Assembly (NCBI RefSeq): GCF_008329435.1
Contig: NZ_NPKN01000002.1
Span: forward strand, 186,001-250,000
Direction of reading: 5' to 3'
DNA length: 64,000 nt
DNA from: Rhodanobacter sp. T12-5
Lineage (GTDB): Bacteria; Pseudomonadota; Gammaproteobacteria; Xanthomonadales; Rhodanobacteraceae
The notes under the pieces were generated by a model. The model was not told the origin of the DNA. It ran no database searches and was given only the letters and a program-made list of their open reading frames with translations. Positions 17,461 through 25,235 of the stretch are shown piece by piece. Position 1 is the first letter of the stretch. The number at the start of each line of letters is the position of its first letter. The translations under genes and the position numbers were made by a program.

Positions 17461-17760
17461 CCCCGCTACGGTCATGCCTTTGAAGACAGCCTGACCCGCA
17501 AGGACAAGCGCATCGAAGTGTTGCTGTTGCTCCACACGATGGCAGCCTTCGCCAGCTGGCTGGTCGGCATGGCTTGCGAAACCGCAGGGATAGATCAATG
17601 GCTGGCGCCGTTTCGATCCAAGCGACGGCTGTACTCGATCATGCGGCTGGGCCGTGAGGCGCTGCTGCGACGATGGTCAAACGCCAGGCTCGAAGAGCTC
17701 ATGGAGCAGATACGAAAGCCATCTCCGGCACTGCTCGATCAGATGGCTGTGGCAGCATGA
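17461..17760 (+). pseudogene. C-terminal remnant of an IS4-type transposase
   Basis: The plus strand encodes RYGHAFEDSLTRKDKRIE, then LLLLHTMAAFASWLVGMACE and LYSIMRLGREALLRRW up to a TGA at 17758. This looks like the C-terminal end of an IS4-family transposase. An in-frame stop lies at 17455, directly before the matching part, and no catalytic DDE region is present. It is thus a dead fragment. No terminal inverted repeats of the element were recognised. Confidence 0.65.
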
Positions 17761-17835
17761 AAACGTGGGGAAAACTCAGCCTCCGTCCCGGCTTCCGCAA
17801 AAAACAGGGGCAGGCTCACATACAAATCTACGATA

Positions 17836-17858
17836 AGTGAACTTAACCCCGTTATCGG
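17836..17858. repeat. Left inverted repeat flanking the NACHT gene
   Basis: AGTGAACTTAACCCCGTTAT at this place is an imperfect inverted match (about 18 of 24) to the stretch at 20226-20249 on the other side of the NACHT gene (GGAAACGGGGATCAGGTTCA). Similar tails of the AAGTGAACCTGATCCCC type are seen near 14360-14400. The pair may mark the ends of a mobilised cassette. Confidence 0.4.
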
Positions 17859-17875
17859 ACCCACTATCATTTTTA

Positions 17876-20107
17876 CTATGCGTGCGCAACGAACGCCGGC
17901 CTAAGTTCACGGGTAGCCTCCAAAAGCCGCTCAACATCCTCATCGTCTCGGGCGCGGCAGAACTTACGCATGCTATCGGCACCAAGCTCATTACGCTCAC
18001 CCACGACAAAGCGTAACCAAGCCTTGAACTGTCCCTTAGCCTCCAAAGACTTTCCCGCGTAGAAAATCTTAATCAAATCTGCCAGTACCAAGCTCCCGTT
18101 TCCCTCTTGGAAGCCGGATACCACATAGCAACCAACAATCGGCGACGAAGCCTCAACAACTAGCGGCGAATGAACAAGATATCGCAAGGTCACGAAACCA
18201 CAATCAGATGTCGCTAGATTCTCCGCAACATCCGTCGCCAGAGAAATATCCACCTTAGCTGACACCACCGCCCAACGATGTACAAGCAGTCCGTCGCGCC
18301 CAGCGATGGAATTGGTTAACTTCTCCCTGAAATACCGCCAGTGCGAAGGCCCACTTGGAAGATAGGAAAGCACGCCAGCTGGTAATTGCAATGTCGACTT
18401 GCCGTCTGAAGCATCTAGCAGCTTCATCACCGCCTGCTCCGCCTCGTCTGAGGACAGGCGCTTTAGCACATCAACGAACAATACAGCCACATGTGGTGCC
18501 GCCGCCTCCGCGACGAGTTTGACCAACTTATCAATCACAGGCTGGCGCTGCATCGACTGTTCGATAAAAGCCAAGACTAGCTCGGCATATGGTTTTTTTG
18601 AAATAGATGCGACGAGGCGATCAATACGACTAGTGTGAGAAAAATAATCGACAGCCAAAGCCTCCCTGAACTTGCGATGCGGAAAATCCAGATAGCGGAC
18701 TCCGTCTCGCTTATCAACGAGAACGAAAATACCCGAAAAAATTATTTGCTTCACAATGTTGGAGGCAGCTTCATCAGAATCAAGTCCTCGGATAATTTCG
18801 TCCGCAGACGAACCTTCAAACTCTGATGAGAAAAATGTCTTGGCACGCTCAGTTACAAATTCCTCATCAAAAAACGATTTTTCGCACTCATAAAGCTTTA
18901 CAGCAAAGTAGGAGAGAAACGAATATTTCTCCTCGGGATAGGCAGCCCGCCGATTTAGAATTGCCTGCCGGTCGGACTGTGAGGCATCGCGGGATTTATA
19001 TTTATCGAGATCTTCCAATAGTAACCGAACGCAAGTTTTGCTGAGATCACTTGCCCCCAGTGAAAAAACCTTAGATCCACTAGAGCCGACGTTCTTTGCG
19101 TACACATAGCACATCACCGTCAGGAAAAGCGGACTCCGACTTAGGTCATTAACGCTCTTATCTCCGGTTCGCGTCAATTCTTGCAGAAAAAGTTCCGCAT
19201 TTAGATCATTTCCCGAAGAAGATGGGCTTTTGAGACGATACCTGGAGAATATTTTTTCCACCAACTGAATGCGCCTATCCTCCAATCCCTTGACAACCCA
19301 TTTTTGCACATCGGGACTGGCTACAATGGGACTGTATTCATAAAATTCAAAACGCGAAGCGAGATAAACTCTTGCCTGTCTAAGCGCGTAATACGCTGGC
19401 GCAAATTGTGATGTATTAAATGCATTTTCGCCAACCGACTGATTTCGATTCCGGTGGGAAAATCTGTTGCCAAATATAAACTCGATCTCGCGTTTAGCGT
19501 GATCGAAGCCGCCCGTGTATGGCATTTCATCGTAACCATCAAGAAACAGAACTAATCTCCCGGAATTTCCCAACTTCATCAGCCGTCGAAGGCCCCGCGC
19601 GCTGGCGAAATATGGATCAAGCGCTTGAATCGCGTCAATGATTGGGAAATCAGAAGATGTTTTTACCACTTTTAACGGGAGGTATAATGGTAATACGCCA
19701 CGCTTTCCAAACAACTTCTCCCATGGCTTCCTTTCTAAGGCCCGAAGCGCCAAATTTCTGAAGAGCGTGGTCTTTCCGTAACCGCCATCGCCAAATATTA
19801 GGGCGCGCGGATGTGCTTTAAACTTGGGTAGCGGACCAGAGAAGTCTGGTAGCGCCGAAACACTGCGCCCTGCATTACCACTGGAGATAGTTAGAACATC
19901 CAAGGCGACGTAATCGTCGCGTGCACTAAGATTCATATCCTTGAATAGGAAGGGCATCTCTTTAAGCTTCCCGGTCAGCCTTTTCTTGTATTGCGCACGC
20001 GCCAAGAGAAGTCTAGGGTCAATTTTCGACAAAAGTCGCAACACAACCGAGGCACCAACTTTCTCGGAAAGCTTGATCAAAAAAGCCGACCCAACGAACG
20101 CTTCCAT
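17876..20107 (-). CDS. NACHT-domain NTPase, candidate antiphage protein
   Basis: A 743-residue protein. A short N-terminal region (1-60) precedes YVALDV, then the Walker A motif GDGGYGKTT at 106-114. The Walker B motif LVLFLDGYDEM, at 185-195, has the tandem acidic pattern of NACHT STAND NTPases. A SPLFLTVMCYVYA segment is near residue 330. The remaining 400 residues are helical and unassigned and probably form a sensor or effector region. Bacterial NACHT proteins protect against phage, often as single genes. No nuclease, TIR or other known effector domain is visible. The gene is visibly more AT-rich than its neighbours, with rare codons for this genome, and has repeats on both sides. Transfer is likely. 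Confidence 0.85.
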   Translation of the reverse strand: MEAFVGSAFLIKLSEKVGASVVLRLLSKIDPRLLLARAQYKKRLTGKLKEMPFLFKDMNLSARDDYVALDVLTISSGNAGRSVSALPDFSGPLPKFKAHPRALIFGDGGYGKTTLFRNLALRALERKPWEKLFGKRGVLPLYLPLKVVKTSSDFPIIDAIQALDPYFASARGLRRLMKLGNSGRLVLFLDGYDEMPYTGGFDHAKREIEFIFGNRFSHRNRNQSVGENAFNTSQFAPAYYALRQARVYLASRFEFYEYSPIVASPDVQKWVVKGLEDRRIQLVEKIFSRYRLKSPSSSGNDLNAELFLQELTRTGDKSVNDLSRSPLFLTVMCYVYAKNVGSSGSKVFSLGASDLSKTCVRLLLEDLDKYKSRDASQSDRQAILNRRAAYPEEKYSFLSYFAVKLYECEKSFFDEEFVTERAKTFFSSEFEGSSADEIIRGLDSDEAASNIVKQIIFSGIFVLVDKRDGVRYLDFPHRKFREALAVDYFSHTSRIDRLVASISKKPYAELVLAFIEQSMQRQPVIDKLVKLVAEAAAPHVAVLFVDVLKRLSSDEAEQAVMKLLDASDGKSTLQLPAGVLSYLPSGPSHWRYFREKLTNSIAGRDGLLVHRWAVVSAKVDISLATDVAENLATSDCGFVTLRYLVHSPLVVEASSPIVGCYVVSGFQEGNGSLVLADLIKIFYAGKSLEAKGQFKAWLRFVVGERNELGADSMRKFCRARDDEDVERLLEATRELRPAFVAHA

Positions 20108-20593
20108 TCGACCCCCAATGCAAAGAAGTAGCGATTATTTCTTGATCGGCTGCGCTGCGAGCAACTGTGATGCCGAATTTCGGCCGCCATAGACGCCGCT
20201 CCACCGGAAGCCGCATCGGCGAAAGCCGGAAACGGGGATCAGGTTCACTTCCGACTGTGTCAAACCATCAAAGCCTATAAGTCCCCGCCCTCGTCACACC
20301 CACTTTCGGCCACACCGGGCACAACGCCTCCACCGCCTCCACCAACTCCACCAACTCCACCCAATCCGAAAGATCTCCCCTGCCCGCCTGCACGACATCC
20401 AGCACGTCGCTACCGACCAACGGCTCGCGGACACCGTCATGCTTTGTCGTTGGCGATTTCGGCGAGCAGTTCATCCAGCATCTCCTGGCGATCGAACAAC
20501 GCGAAGTACCCCTGCACTTCCTGCATGTTGAGCCGGCCACGCTGCGCGCGCAACAGCGCGCGGATGTCTCTGCTCGACCAGGCGGGACCTGGG
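20108..20593. other. Degraded accessory stretch between the NACHT gene and the icmF 3' fragment
   Basis: No intact gene. It includes the right inverted repeat at 20226-20249. On the minus strand from about 20586 to 20437 a frame reads DIRALLRAQRGRLNMQEVQG followed by YFALFDRQEMLDELLAEI. This looks like the C-terminal tail of a real protein, which I could not identify; another frame then reads SDWVELVELVEAVEALCPVW. Both lack starts and look like remains of a lost gene. Confidence 0.4.
20226..20249. repeat. Right inverted repeat flanking the NACHT gene
   Basis: The partner of the repeat at 17836-17858, in opposite orientation. Together they enclose the NACHT gene and about 120 bases upstream of its start. 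Confidence 0.4.
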
Positions 20594-20872
20594 TTACATA
20601 TTGCGACGGTATTCGCCGCCGACGTCATACAGCGCATGGCTGATCTGCCCCAGCGAGTTGTACTTCACCGCCTCGATCAGCTGCTCGAACACATTGCGCC
20701 GATCGCGCGCCGTCACCTGCAGAACCTTGAGGCTGTCTGACGCCAGCGCATTGCGCGCCTCCCCATACCGCTTCACGTTGGCGATCTGCTGCCCCTTCTC
20801 TTCCTCGGTCGAGCGGATCAGTTCGATCTCGGTGGCGATCTCGCCGCCGTGGTCCCTCGACAGGAAAGTCAT
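20594..20872 (-). pseudogene. Duplicated 3' end of icmF
   Basis: The minus strand encodes the last 85 or so residues of IcmF in frame, from [19 protein letters not shown] to [13 protein letters not shown] and a stop. It matches the 3' end of the complete gene at 26306-26572 in protein nearly without change, but with many synonymous base differences. So it is a diverged copy rather than a recent duplication. The match begins exactly where higA ends (the higA stop codon is at 20869). It has no start signal or upstream domains and cannot be functional. Confidence 0.85.
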
Positions 20873-21159
20873 GCTGCAATCCGCTCAATCTGGTCGACAG
20901 CCTTGCCAAGCGCACGGTGAGCCTCTTCCAGATCGTAGTCTGCCTGGAGTCCCAGCCAGAAGCGCTCACTGGTCCCCAGCGCCACAGCCAGACGCACCGC
21001 GGTATCCGCGGTAACACCACGCTTGCCAAGCACGATCTCGTTGATACGGCGCGGCGGCACGCCGGCAGCGCGCGCCAAGGCGTTCTGGCTGATGCCCATG
21101 GGCGTCAGAAACTCCTCAAGCAGCACTTCGCCGGGATGGATGTTGGGCAGGCTCTTCAT
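20869..21159 (-). CDS. higA: HigA-type antitoxin (HTH XRE)
   Basis: A 96-residue protein with an HTH_3 domain. The start, IHPGEVLLEEFLTPMGISQN, and the helix-turn-helix part (ALARAAGVPPRRINEIVLGK, then GVTADTAVRLAVALGTS) are diagnostic for HigA/VapI-type antitoxins. The ending FWLGLQADYDLE is also typical. It follows the toxin gene by 17 bases, the toxin-first order of higBA operons. It is expected to neutralise HigB and repress the operon. Its stop overlaps the start of the icmF fragment, so the module was joined to that fragment directly. Confidence 0.93.
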   Translation of the reverse strand: MKSLPNIHPGEVLLEEFLTPMGISQNALARAAGVPPRRINEIVLGKRGVTADTAVRLAVALGTSERFWLGLQADYDLEEAHRALGKAVDQIERIAA

Positions 21160-21176
21160 GATCGACTCGTTGGTAT

Positions 21177-21458
21177 TCAGTGGTAATCGACGATTTCCAC
21201 GTCGTGGGCGTCACCCTCGATCCATCGAAAACAGATGCGCCATTGATCGTTGATCCGGATGCTGTACTGGCCTTTGCAATTGCCCTTGAGGGCTTCGAGT
21301 CGATTGGCCGGTGGAACACGCAGATCATCCAGCACGGAGGCGTTCCCGAGCATACGCAGCTTGCGACGTGCCACGGATTGGATATCGGCAGGCAGGCGCC
21401 GGGATGGCGTTCCGCCCCAGATCTTTTCCGCTTCCTTGTCGGCAAAGTTCCTGATCAC
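21177..21458 (-). CDS. higB: HigB/RelE-type toxin (plasmid maintenance killer family)
   Basis: A 93-residue protein starting MIRNFADKEAEKIWGG, then LPADIQSVARRKLRML and RLEALKGNCKGQYSIRIND, and ending WRICFRWIEGDAHDVEIVDY. This is the standard HigB/RelE fold sequence. The basic and aromatic residues in QYSIRINDQWRICFRW form the mRNA-cutting site. It cleaves mRNA on the ribosome. It forms a toxin-first operon with higA. Confidence 0.93.
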   Translation of the reverse strand: MIRNFADKEAEKIWGGTPSRRLPADIQSVARRKLRMLGNASVLDDLRVPPANRLEALKGNCKGQYSIRINDQWRICFRWIEGDAHDVEIVDYH

Positions 21459-21530
21459 GGGTCACCATAACGCCAGCCGTCATATGACGCAAGGCGTCAT
21501 GGACGACGAAACCGGGACGATGGACGAAAC

Positions 21531-21548
21531 CGGGACGGAGGAAATTAA
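21531..21548. repeat. REP arm upstream of the RAYT gene
   Basis: CGGGACGGAGGAAATTAA lies about 100 bases upstream of the RAYT start. It is an inverted match to the sequence at 22356-22374 overlapping the stop of the RAYT gene and to both arms of the palindrome at 23857-23967. A partial copy (AACCGGGACGATGGACGA) precedes it. Confidence 0.75.
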
Positions 21549-21651
21549 ACGACCTTCAGACCCGGCTTACACTCACCCACGCCATCTCGTCTCGCCGATG
21601 CCATCCACAGCTGTGCACGCGGACACTGGCGCGTCATCCACGGCCCCTCGC

Positions 21652-22359
21652 ATGCCTCGCCAAGCTCGCCTGGAAATTCCCGGGGTACCGCTCCACATCA
21701 CCCAACGTGGGGTCAATCGATGTGCCATCTTTCTGGATGACGAAGACCGGCGCCACTATCTCCGTCTGCTGGGCGAGAGCGCCGCGAGCCACGGCCTGCG
21801 CATCCACGCCTACGTTTTGATGGGCAATCACGTGCACCTGTTCGTCAGTTCCGACGGGTCCGGCCAGGTATCGCTGGGCATGCGCCAACTGGGTCAGGCT
21901 TATGTCACCGCTTTCAACCGTCGCCATGGACGCACTGGAACGCTGTGGGAAGGACGCTTCAAATCCTGTCTGGTCGACTCGGACCGCTACCTGCTCACCG
22001 CGTATCGGTATATCGAGCTCAACCCGGTTCGCGCCGCGATGGTCGAGAGGCCCGAACATCACCACTGGTCCAGCGTGCATGCCAACCTGGCACTTTGCGA
22101 AGACTCATTGGTGACACCCCATGCCTGCTTCATTGAGATGGGGGCTACGCCACAGGTGCGCGCCCAAGCCTATCGGGCGTGGCTCAAGCAAGGCGTCAGC
22201 GATGACGAGCTGATCGCCATTCGCCAGCACCTGCAGCAGGAACGCGCCTTTGGAAGCAAACGCTTTCAGGCCATGGCGGAAAAGACCTTGGGCCGCCCAG
22301 TGAGCGTGCGGCGGCCCGGGAGACCTTCGCGGACGGAAGAAAAGCTCGATGGCATTTAA
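21652..22359 (+). CDS. RAYT: REP-associated tyrosine transposase (Y1, IS200-like)
   Basis: A 235-residue protein that starts with MPRQARLEIPGVPLHITQRG, the hallmark of RAYTs. It carries the HUH metal motif in GNHVHLFV and the catalytic tyrosine region YRYIELNPVRAAM. The RAYT single-strand nuclease domain cuts and joins REP sequences. I start at 21652 because family similarity begins there; the frame is open much further upstream but reads through the REP arm. The TAA stop is inside the right REP arm. RAYTs are normally single genes that are not self-mobile in the manner of insertion sequences. Confidence 0.92.
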   Translation: MPRQARLEIPGVPLHITQRGVNRCAIFLDDEDRRHYLRLLGESAASHGLRIHAYVLMGNHVHLFVSSDGSGQVSLGMRQLGQAYVTAFNRRHGRTGTLWEGRFKSCLVDSDRYLLTAYRYIELNPVRAAMVERPEHHHWSSVHANLALCEDSLVTPHACFIEMGATPQVRAQAYRAWLKQGVSDDELIAIRQHLQQERAFGSKRFQAMAEKTLGRPVSVRRPGRPSRTEEKLDGI

Positions 22360-22374
22360 CTTTCTCCGTCCCCT
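22356..22374. repeat. REP arm overlapping the RAYT stop codon
   Basis: TTAACTTTCTCCGTCCCC, inverted relative to the arm at 21531, so that the two enclose the RAYT gene. The TCGATGG-ATTTAACTT context is shared with the right arm of the palindrome at 23946. Confidence 0.75.
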
Positions 22375-22419
22375 TTTCCGGCAGTTAGAATCGGCGAAGC
22401 CTCCTTGCGACGGACCTTC

Positions 22420-23631
22420 ATGAACCCGCTCTCGCTCCTGCTCCTTCCGGCGCTCGCGTTCGGCTCCACGGCGCCCACGCCGAGCCGCTACACCACCCTG
22501 CTCATCCCGATGGACCGCTCGGCCGAGGCCCCCAGCCTCAAGCTCGAGCTCGACATGGACGAGACGCTCGCGAGCGACCCGCTCCTCACGGTGAAGAAGC
22601 CCGAGGAACTCTTCGGGCTGCCGGTCGACGCCACCGCCGCCGAGGCGCTCAAGCATTCGGATATCGGGTATGCCGAGAGCAAGGCCGCCTTCGATGATGG
22701 CGACTACGACGACGCCGAGCGCAAGCTGCACGCGACCCTGAAGGAGTACGCGAAGGCCGCCGCGGCGATGACCGACTGCGGCCATTATTGCGACGCGATC
22801 GCGATGTACGCGGCGGTGCTGCACCGGCGCGGCGAGGTGGACGAGTCACGACTGAACCTGCTCAGCCTGCTCTCGCTCGATCCGACCTACGAGCTCTCGC
22901 CGAAGATCTTCGCCAAGGACTTCATTACCCTGAAGGCGACGGTGGCGACGAGCGTCAACGCCGCCCTGCGCGAGAACGCGATGGTGAAGAGCCACCCCGC
23001 CGGGGCGCGCGTCTTCCTGGACGGAAAGTTCGAGGGCTACACCCCGATGACCCTGCCGCAGGTCGAGGTCGGCCAGCACTTGGTCCGCGTCGAGCACCCG
23101 GGCTTCACCCGCTGGGGACAGATCGTGGACATCCGCCCCGAGCCGCAGGAGCTGGACGCGGACCTCGAGCCGACGCCGGCGTGGCAGACCTACGACAAGC
23201 TCCTGGACCAGGTCGCCGCCGAGGTCCCGCGCGAAGAGGACGACACCACCATCTCTTCCCTGGGCAAGACGCTGGGAGTGGACCGGGCGATCATCGGGAC
23301 GCTGCGCACCCTGCGCGGCGTCGACCAGACCGAGCTGCTCGTCGGGCTGTTCGAGATCAAGGACGGCAAGCGGCTCGCGTTCCGCAAGGTCGTCTTCCAG
23401 GGCAATGAGCTCGGTCAGCTCAAGGAAGAGGTCGGCCACGTCGTCCACGAGCTGGTGAACGCCGCGGGCAACGGCCGACGTGCGAAGGCCTCGCGCAGCT
23501 CCGACCCGCTCGATCATGAGAACGGAATGGACACCTGGAGCGACGACGATCACTCGCGCGGCTCGGGTCAGTCGAAGAAGAAGCAGAGCGGCGATCCGCT
23601 CAACAGCGTCGACGGCATGGACGACTGGTAG
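22420..23631 (+). CDS. PEGA-domain protein of probable myxobacterial origin
   Basis: A 403-residue protein. It has a signal-like start (MNPLSLLLLPALAFGSTAPT), a helical TPR-like region (ESKAAFDDGDYDDAERKL, YAAVLHRRGEVDES), a PEGA domain around 190-260 (VKSHPAGARVFLDGKFEGYT), and a domain of unknown role. The tail contains two similar units, SDPLDHENGMDTW and GDPLNSVDGMDDW. The architecture and tail are typical of Myxococcota. Codon use also differs from the neighbours: leucine is often CTC rather than CTG. It is bracketed by REP arms on both sides. It may be surface or envelope-linked; its function is unknown. Confidence 0.8.
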   Translation: MNPLSLLLLPALAFGSTAPTPSRYTTLLIPMDRSAEAPSLKLELDMDETLASDPLLTVKKPEELFGLPVDATAAEALKHSDIGYAESKAAFDDGDYDDAERKLHATLKEYAKAAAAMTDCGHYCDAIAMYAAVLHRRGEVDESRLNLLSLLSLDPTYELSPKIFAKDFITLKATVATSVNAALRENAMVKSHPAGARVFLDGKFEGYTPMTLPQVEVGQHLVRVEHPGFTRWGQIVDIRPEPQELDADLEPTPAWQTYDKLLDQVAAEVPREEDDTTISSLGKTLGVDRAIIGTLRTLRGVDQTELLVGLFEIKDGKRLAFRKVVFQGNELGQLKEEVGHVVHELVNAAGNGRRAKASRSSDPLDHENGMDTWSDDDHSRGSGQSKKKQSGDPLNSVDGMDDW

Positions 23632-23677
23632 GCGGGCGGGCGAACGACCCTGCCGGTTGCGCTTCGAGGAGGTCGGG

Positions 23678-23878
23678 ATGAAATCTTCGGCGATGAAGAT
23701 CGATCGGCCAGATCGACCGGCGACCTACACCGACCTCGGGGCGCTGCCCAAGAACGTGGTCGGGGAGATCGTCGCAGGTTCGCTGCACGTCAGCCCAAGG
23801 CCATCTGCGCTCCACGCGCGGGCCTCCTCGAAACTGGGCCGAGGCAAAAACGGGCAAAAACGGGACGGAGGAAGTTAA
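23678..23878 (+). pseudogene. 5' fragment of a Uma2-family endonuclease gene cut off by a REP element
   Basis: A frame starting at ATG 23678, after GAGGAGGTCGGG, encodes RPATYTDLGALPKNVVGEIV and SLHVSPRPSALHARASSKLG. This is the N-terminal part of Uma2 (DUF820) proteins, a group very abundant in myxobacteria. After about 58 residues it runs into the REP arm and ends at the TAA at 23876-23878 inside it. Uma2 proteins are near 190 residues long, so two thirds are missing. The gene is likely dead. Confidence 0.7.
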
Positions 23879-23967
23879 CCGGGTGATGCCGTAAGCTTGC
23901 AACGCCCGGACGGCCGACGTGCGCGGAAACGACGTTCGATGGTATTTAACTTCCTCCGTCCCGTTTT
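23857..23967. repeat. REP palindrome with perfect 22-base arms
   Basis: The arms at 23857-23878 and 23946-23967 are perfect inverted copies (core CGGGACGGAGGAAGTTAA) around a 67-base centre. The same arm sequence, with one or two changes, is found on either side of the RAYT gene, which is thus the likely processing enzyme. The GTTAAC in the arm puts a stop codon in both directions: it ends the Uma2 fragment on the plus strand and the hypothetical gene at 23875-24246 on the minus strand. Confidence 0.85.
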
Positions 23968-24246
23968 CCCCTGGTGAATGTAAATTTCGACCACTTCAGC
24001 TCCACGCGCCTCCACTGCGTCGATGAGCTCAGCAAGCTGTGCGGGATGCCCTCCCTCGCTGTTCGCCGGCAACCAACGGTAGAGCGAAGCCGCGTTCTCA
24101 CGCGACGATTTCGGTTCTGACGAAAGACCCGGCGCAGAATTGGTCCTCGTCACCATGGTCAGAGCGCCTTGATAGAATTGATCATTGTCGGTAACGAACG
24201 TGAACTCTTGCGACTCTCCTACAGCTTCCATCGGATACATCCTCAA
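23875..24246 (-). CDS. Hypothetical protein, 3' part replaced by the REP element
   Basis: A 123-residue frame. The first 92 residues (MRMYPMEAVGESQEFTFVTD and AQLAELIDAVEARGAEVVEI) look like a real gene. The last 30 are translation of the REP palindrome and so not original. I do not recognise the family. It follows the DGQHR/HEPN operon on the same strand, 125 bases after the HEPN stop, and may be the interrupted last gene of that unit or an unrelated neighbour. Confidence 0.45.
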   Translation of the reverse strand: MRMYPMEAVGESQEFTFVTDNDQFYQGALTMVTRTNSAPGLSSEPKSSRENAASLYRWLPANSEGGHPAQLAELIDAVEARGAEVVEIYIHQGKTGRRKLNTIERRFRARRPSGRCKLTASPG

Positions 24247-24371
24247 ATTAATGAATTTGAACGTCTGTGTTTTGATACGCAGAAAATGACAACGCGACCA
24301 AGAATCGCACGCTTACATGATTTCAAATGGCTGTAATTGAATTCAGCCTCTTTTTTTACCGTCAGCATTTC

Positions 24372-25229
24372 TTATTCTGAATATTTATGAACTAACACCG
24401 ACACGATCACCACAGACAGAAAGTTGCAGAAAACCCCGTTCATACCCTCGAAAAACTCGTCTGCGTCCCAGATTTCAGTCATAGAGATATTTTCCTGCCA
24501 GCCACCAGAAAGGAGATGGAAGAATCTATTCCGTATGGCGACGATCAGCTTAGGCACATCACCAAATCTTAACCCCAAGGTTGCCCGACTGGCATCTTTG
24601 GCCTCATATTTTTCATAGCACTTAGCAGCGGCATCAAAATATCTAGCCTCGTTACCACTCGCAGATGTGAAGCTTATTTCGCACAACGATTCCAGTACGA
24701 TCTTATCGATCAAGCCCCCCGCGCGAAGAAATTTGTTGAATAACCCAAGCTCTCCAATGCTCTGTGTAGAGAACATCTTCTTGAGGTCTTCAAACGTTTT
24801 GGCAAAATCACGCTGTGTCGAGCAGTACAAGAGCGGCACGCTATATGAAAACCTCTCAAGAACCCTGTATAAAGATACGAACGCTGCGATATGACTGCCC
24901 CGGTAGGAGTGCAAAAAATAATGCGAAAATTCATTCAGAATGTCACGAAAAAACACCCTATTGTCAGACATCGCCCGCCGGACGAATACCGGGCCCGAGA
25001 TGCGAGTTCGATAATTCCCGTTTAACTCAGCCAGCGCAGCAGTCCAAGTAAGCGATTGGGCAGCGCTCGGAAAAACTGAGTAATTCGTTCGTTGCCTAAC
25101 TGTCAACGCACCTTTTCGAATCGCCGCATTCCCCAATAAAAGGCGAAGCAGAAAGAGCTGCGTACACTTGTCGGCACCGGCAGGTAGCTTACGAGAGAAA
25201 GAGTATTCAATGCCATCGACAGAAATCAT
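24372..25229 (-). CDS. HEPN-like protein with RX4H motif, second gene of a candidate defence operon
   Basis: A 285-residue, mostly helical protein. Near the C-terminus it has RNRFFH at 233-238, which fits the RX4-6H catalytic motif of HEPN ribonucleases, including the favoured polar residue directly after the arginine. The centre contains a second conserved-looking block, HSYRGSHIAAFVSLYRVLER followed by FSYSVPLLYC, and the end is hydrophobic (FLSVVIVSVLV). No named family was recognised, so HEPN is a motif-level call. It starts 6 bases after the stop of the DGQHR-like gene and surely shares its transcript. It is AT-rich compared with the chromosome around it. A likely role is RNA cleavage kept in check by the partner. 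Confidence 0.65.
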   Translation of the reverse strand: MISVDGIEYSFSRKLPAGADKCTQLFLLRLLLGNAAIRKGALTVRQRTNYSVFPSAAQSLTWTAALAELNGNYRTRISGPVFVRRAMSDNRVFFRDILNEFSHYFLHSYRGSHIAAFVSLYRVLERFSYSVPLLYCSTQRDFAKTFEDLKKMFSTQSIGELGLFNKFLRAGGLIDKIVLESLCEISFTSASGNEARYFDAAAKCYEKYEAKDASRATLGLRFGDVPKLIVAIRNRFFHLLSGGWQENISMTEIWDADEFFEGMNGVFCNFLSVVIVSVLVHKYSE

Positions 25230-25235
25230 CTTAAA

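Noticed and set aside
20268..20540. Minus-strand frame rich in Val-Glu-Leu repeats (ELVELVEAVEAL) as a gene
   Set aside because: Its repeats come from tandem CCACCAACTCCA units, it lacks a start with ribosome site, and the upstream part overlaps another frame.
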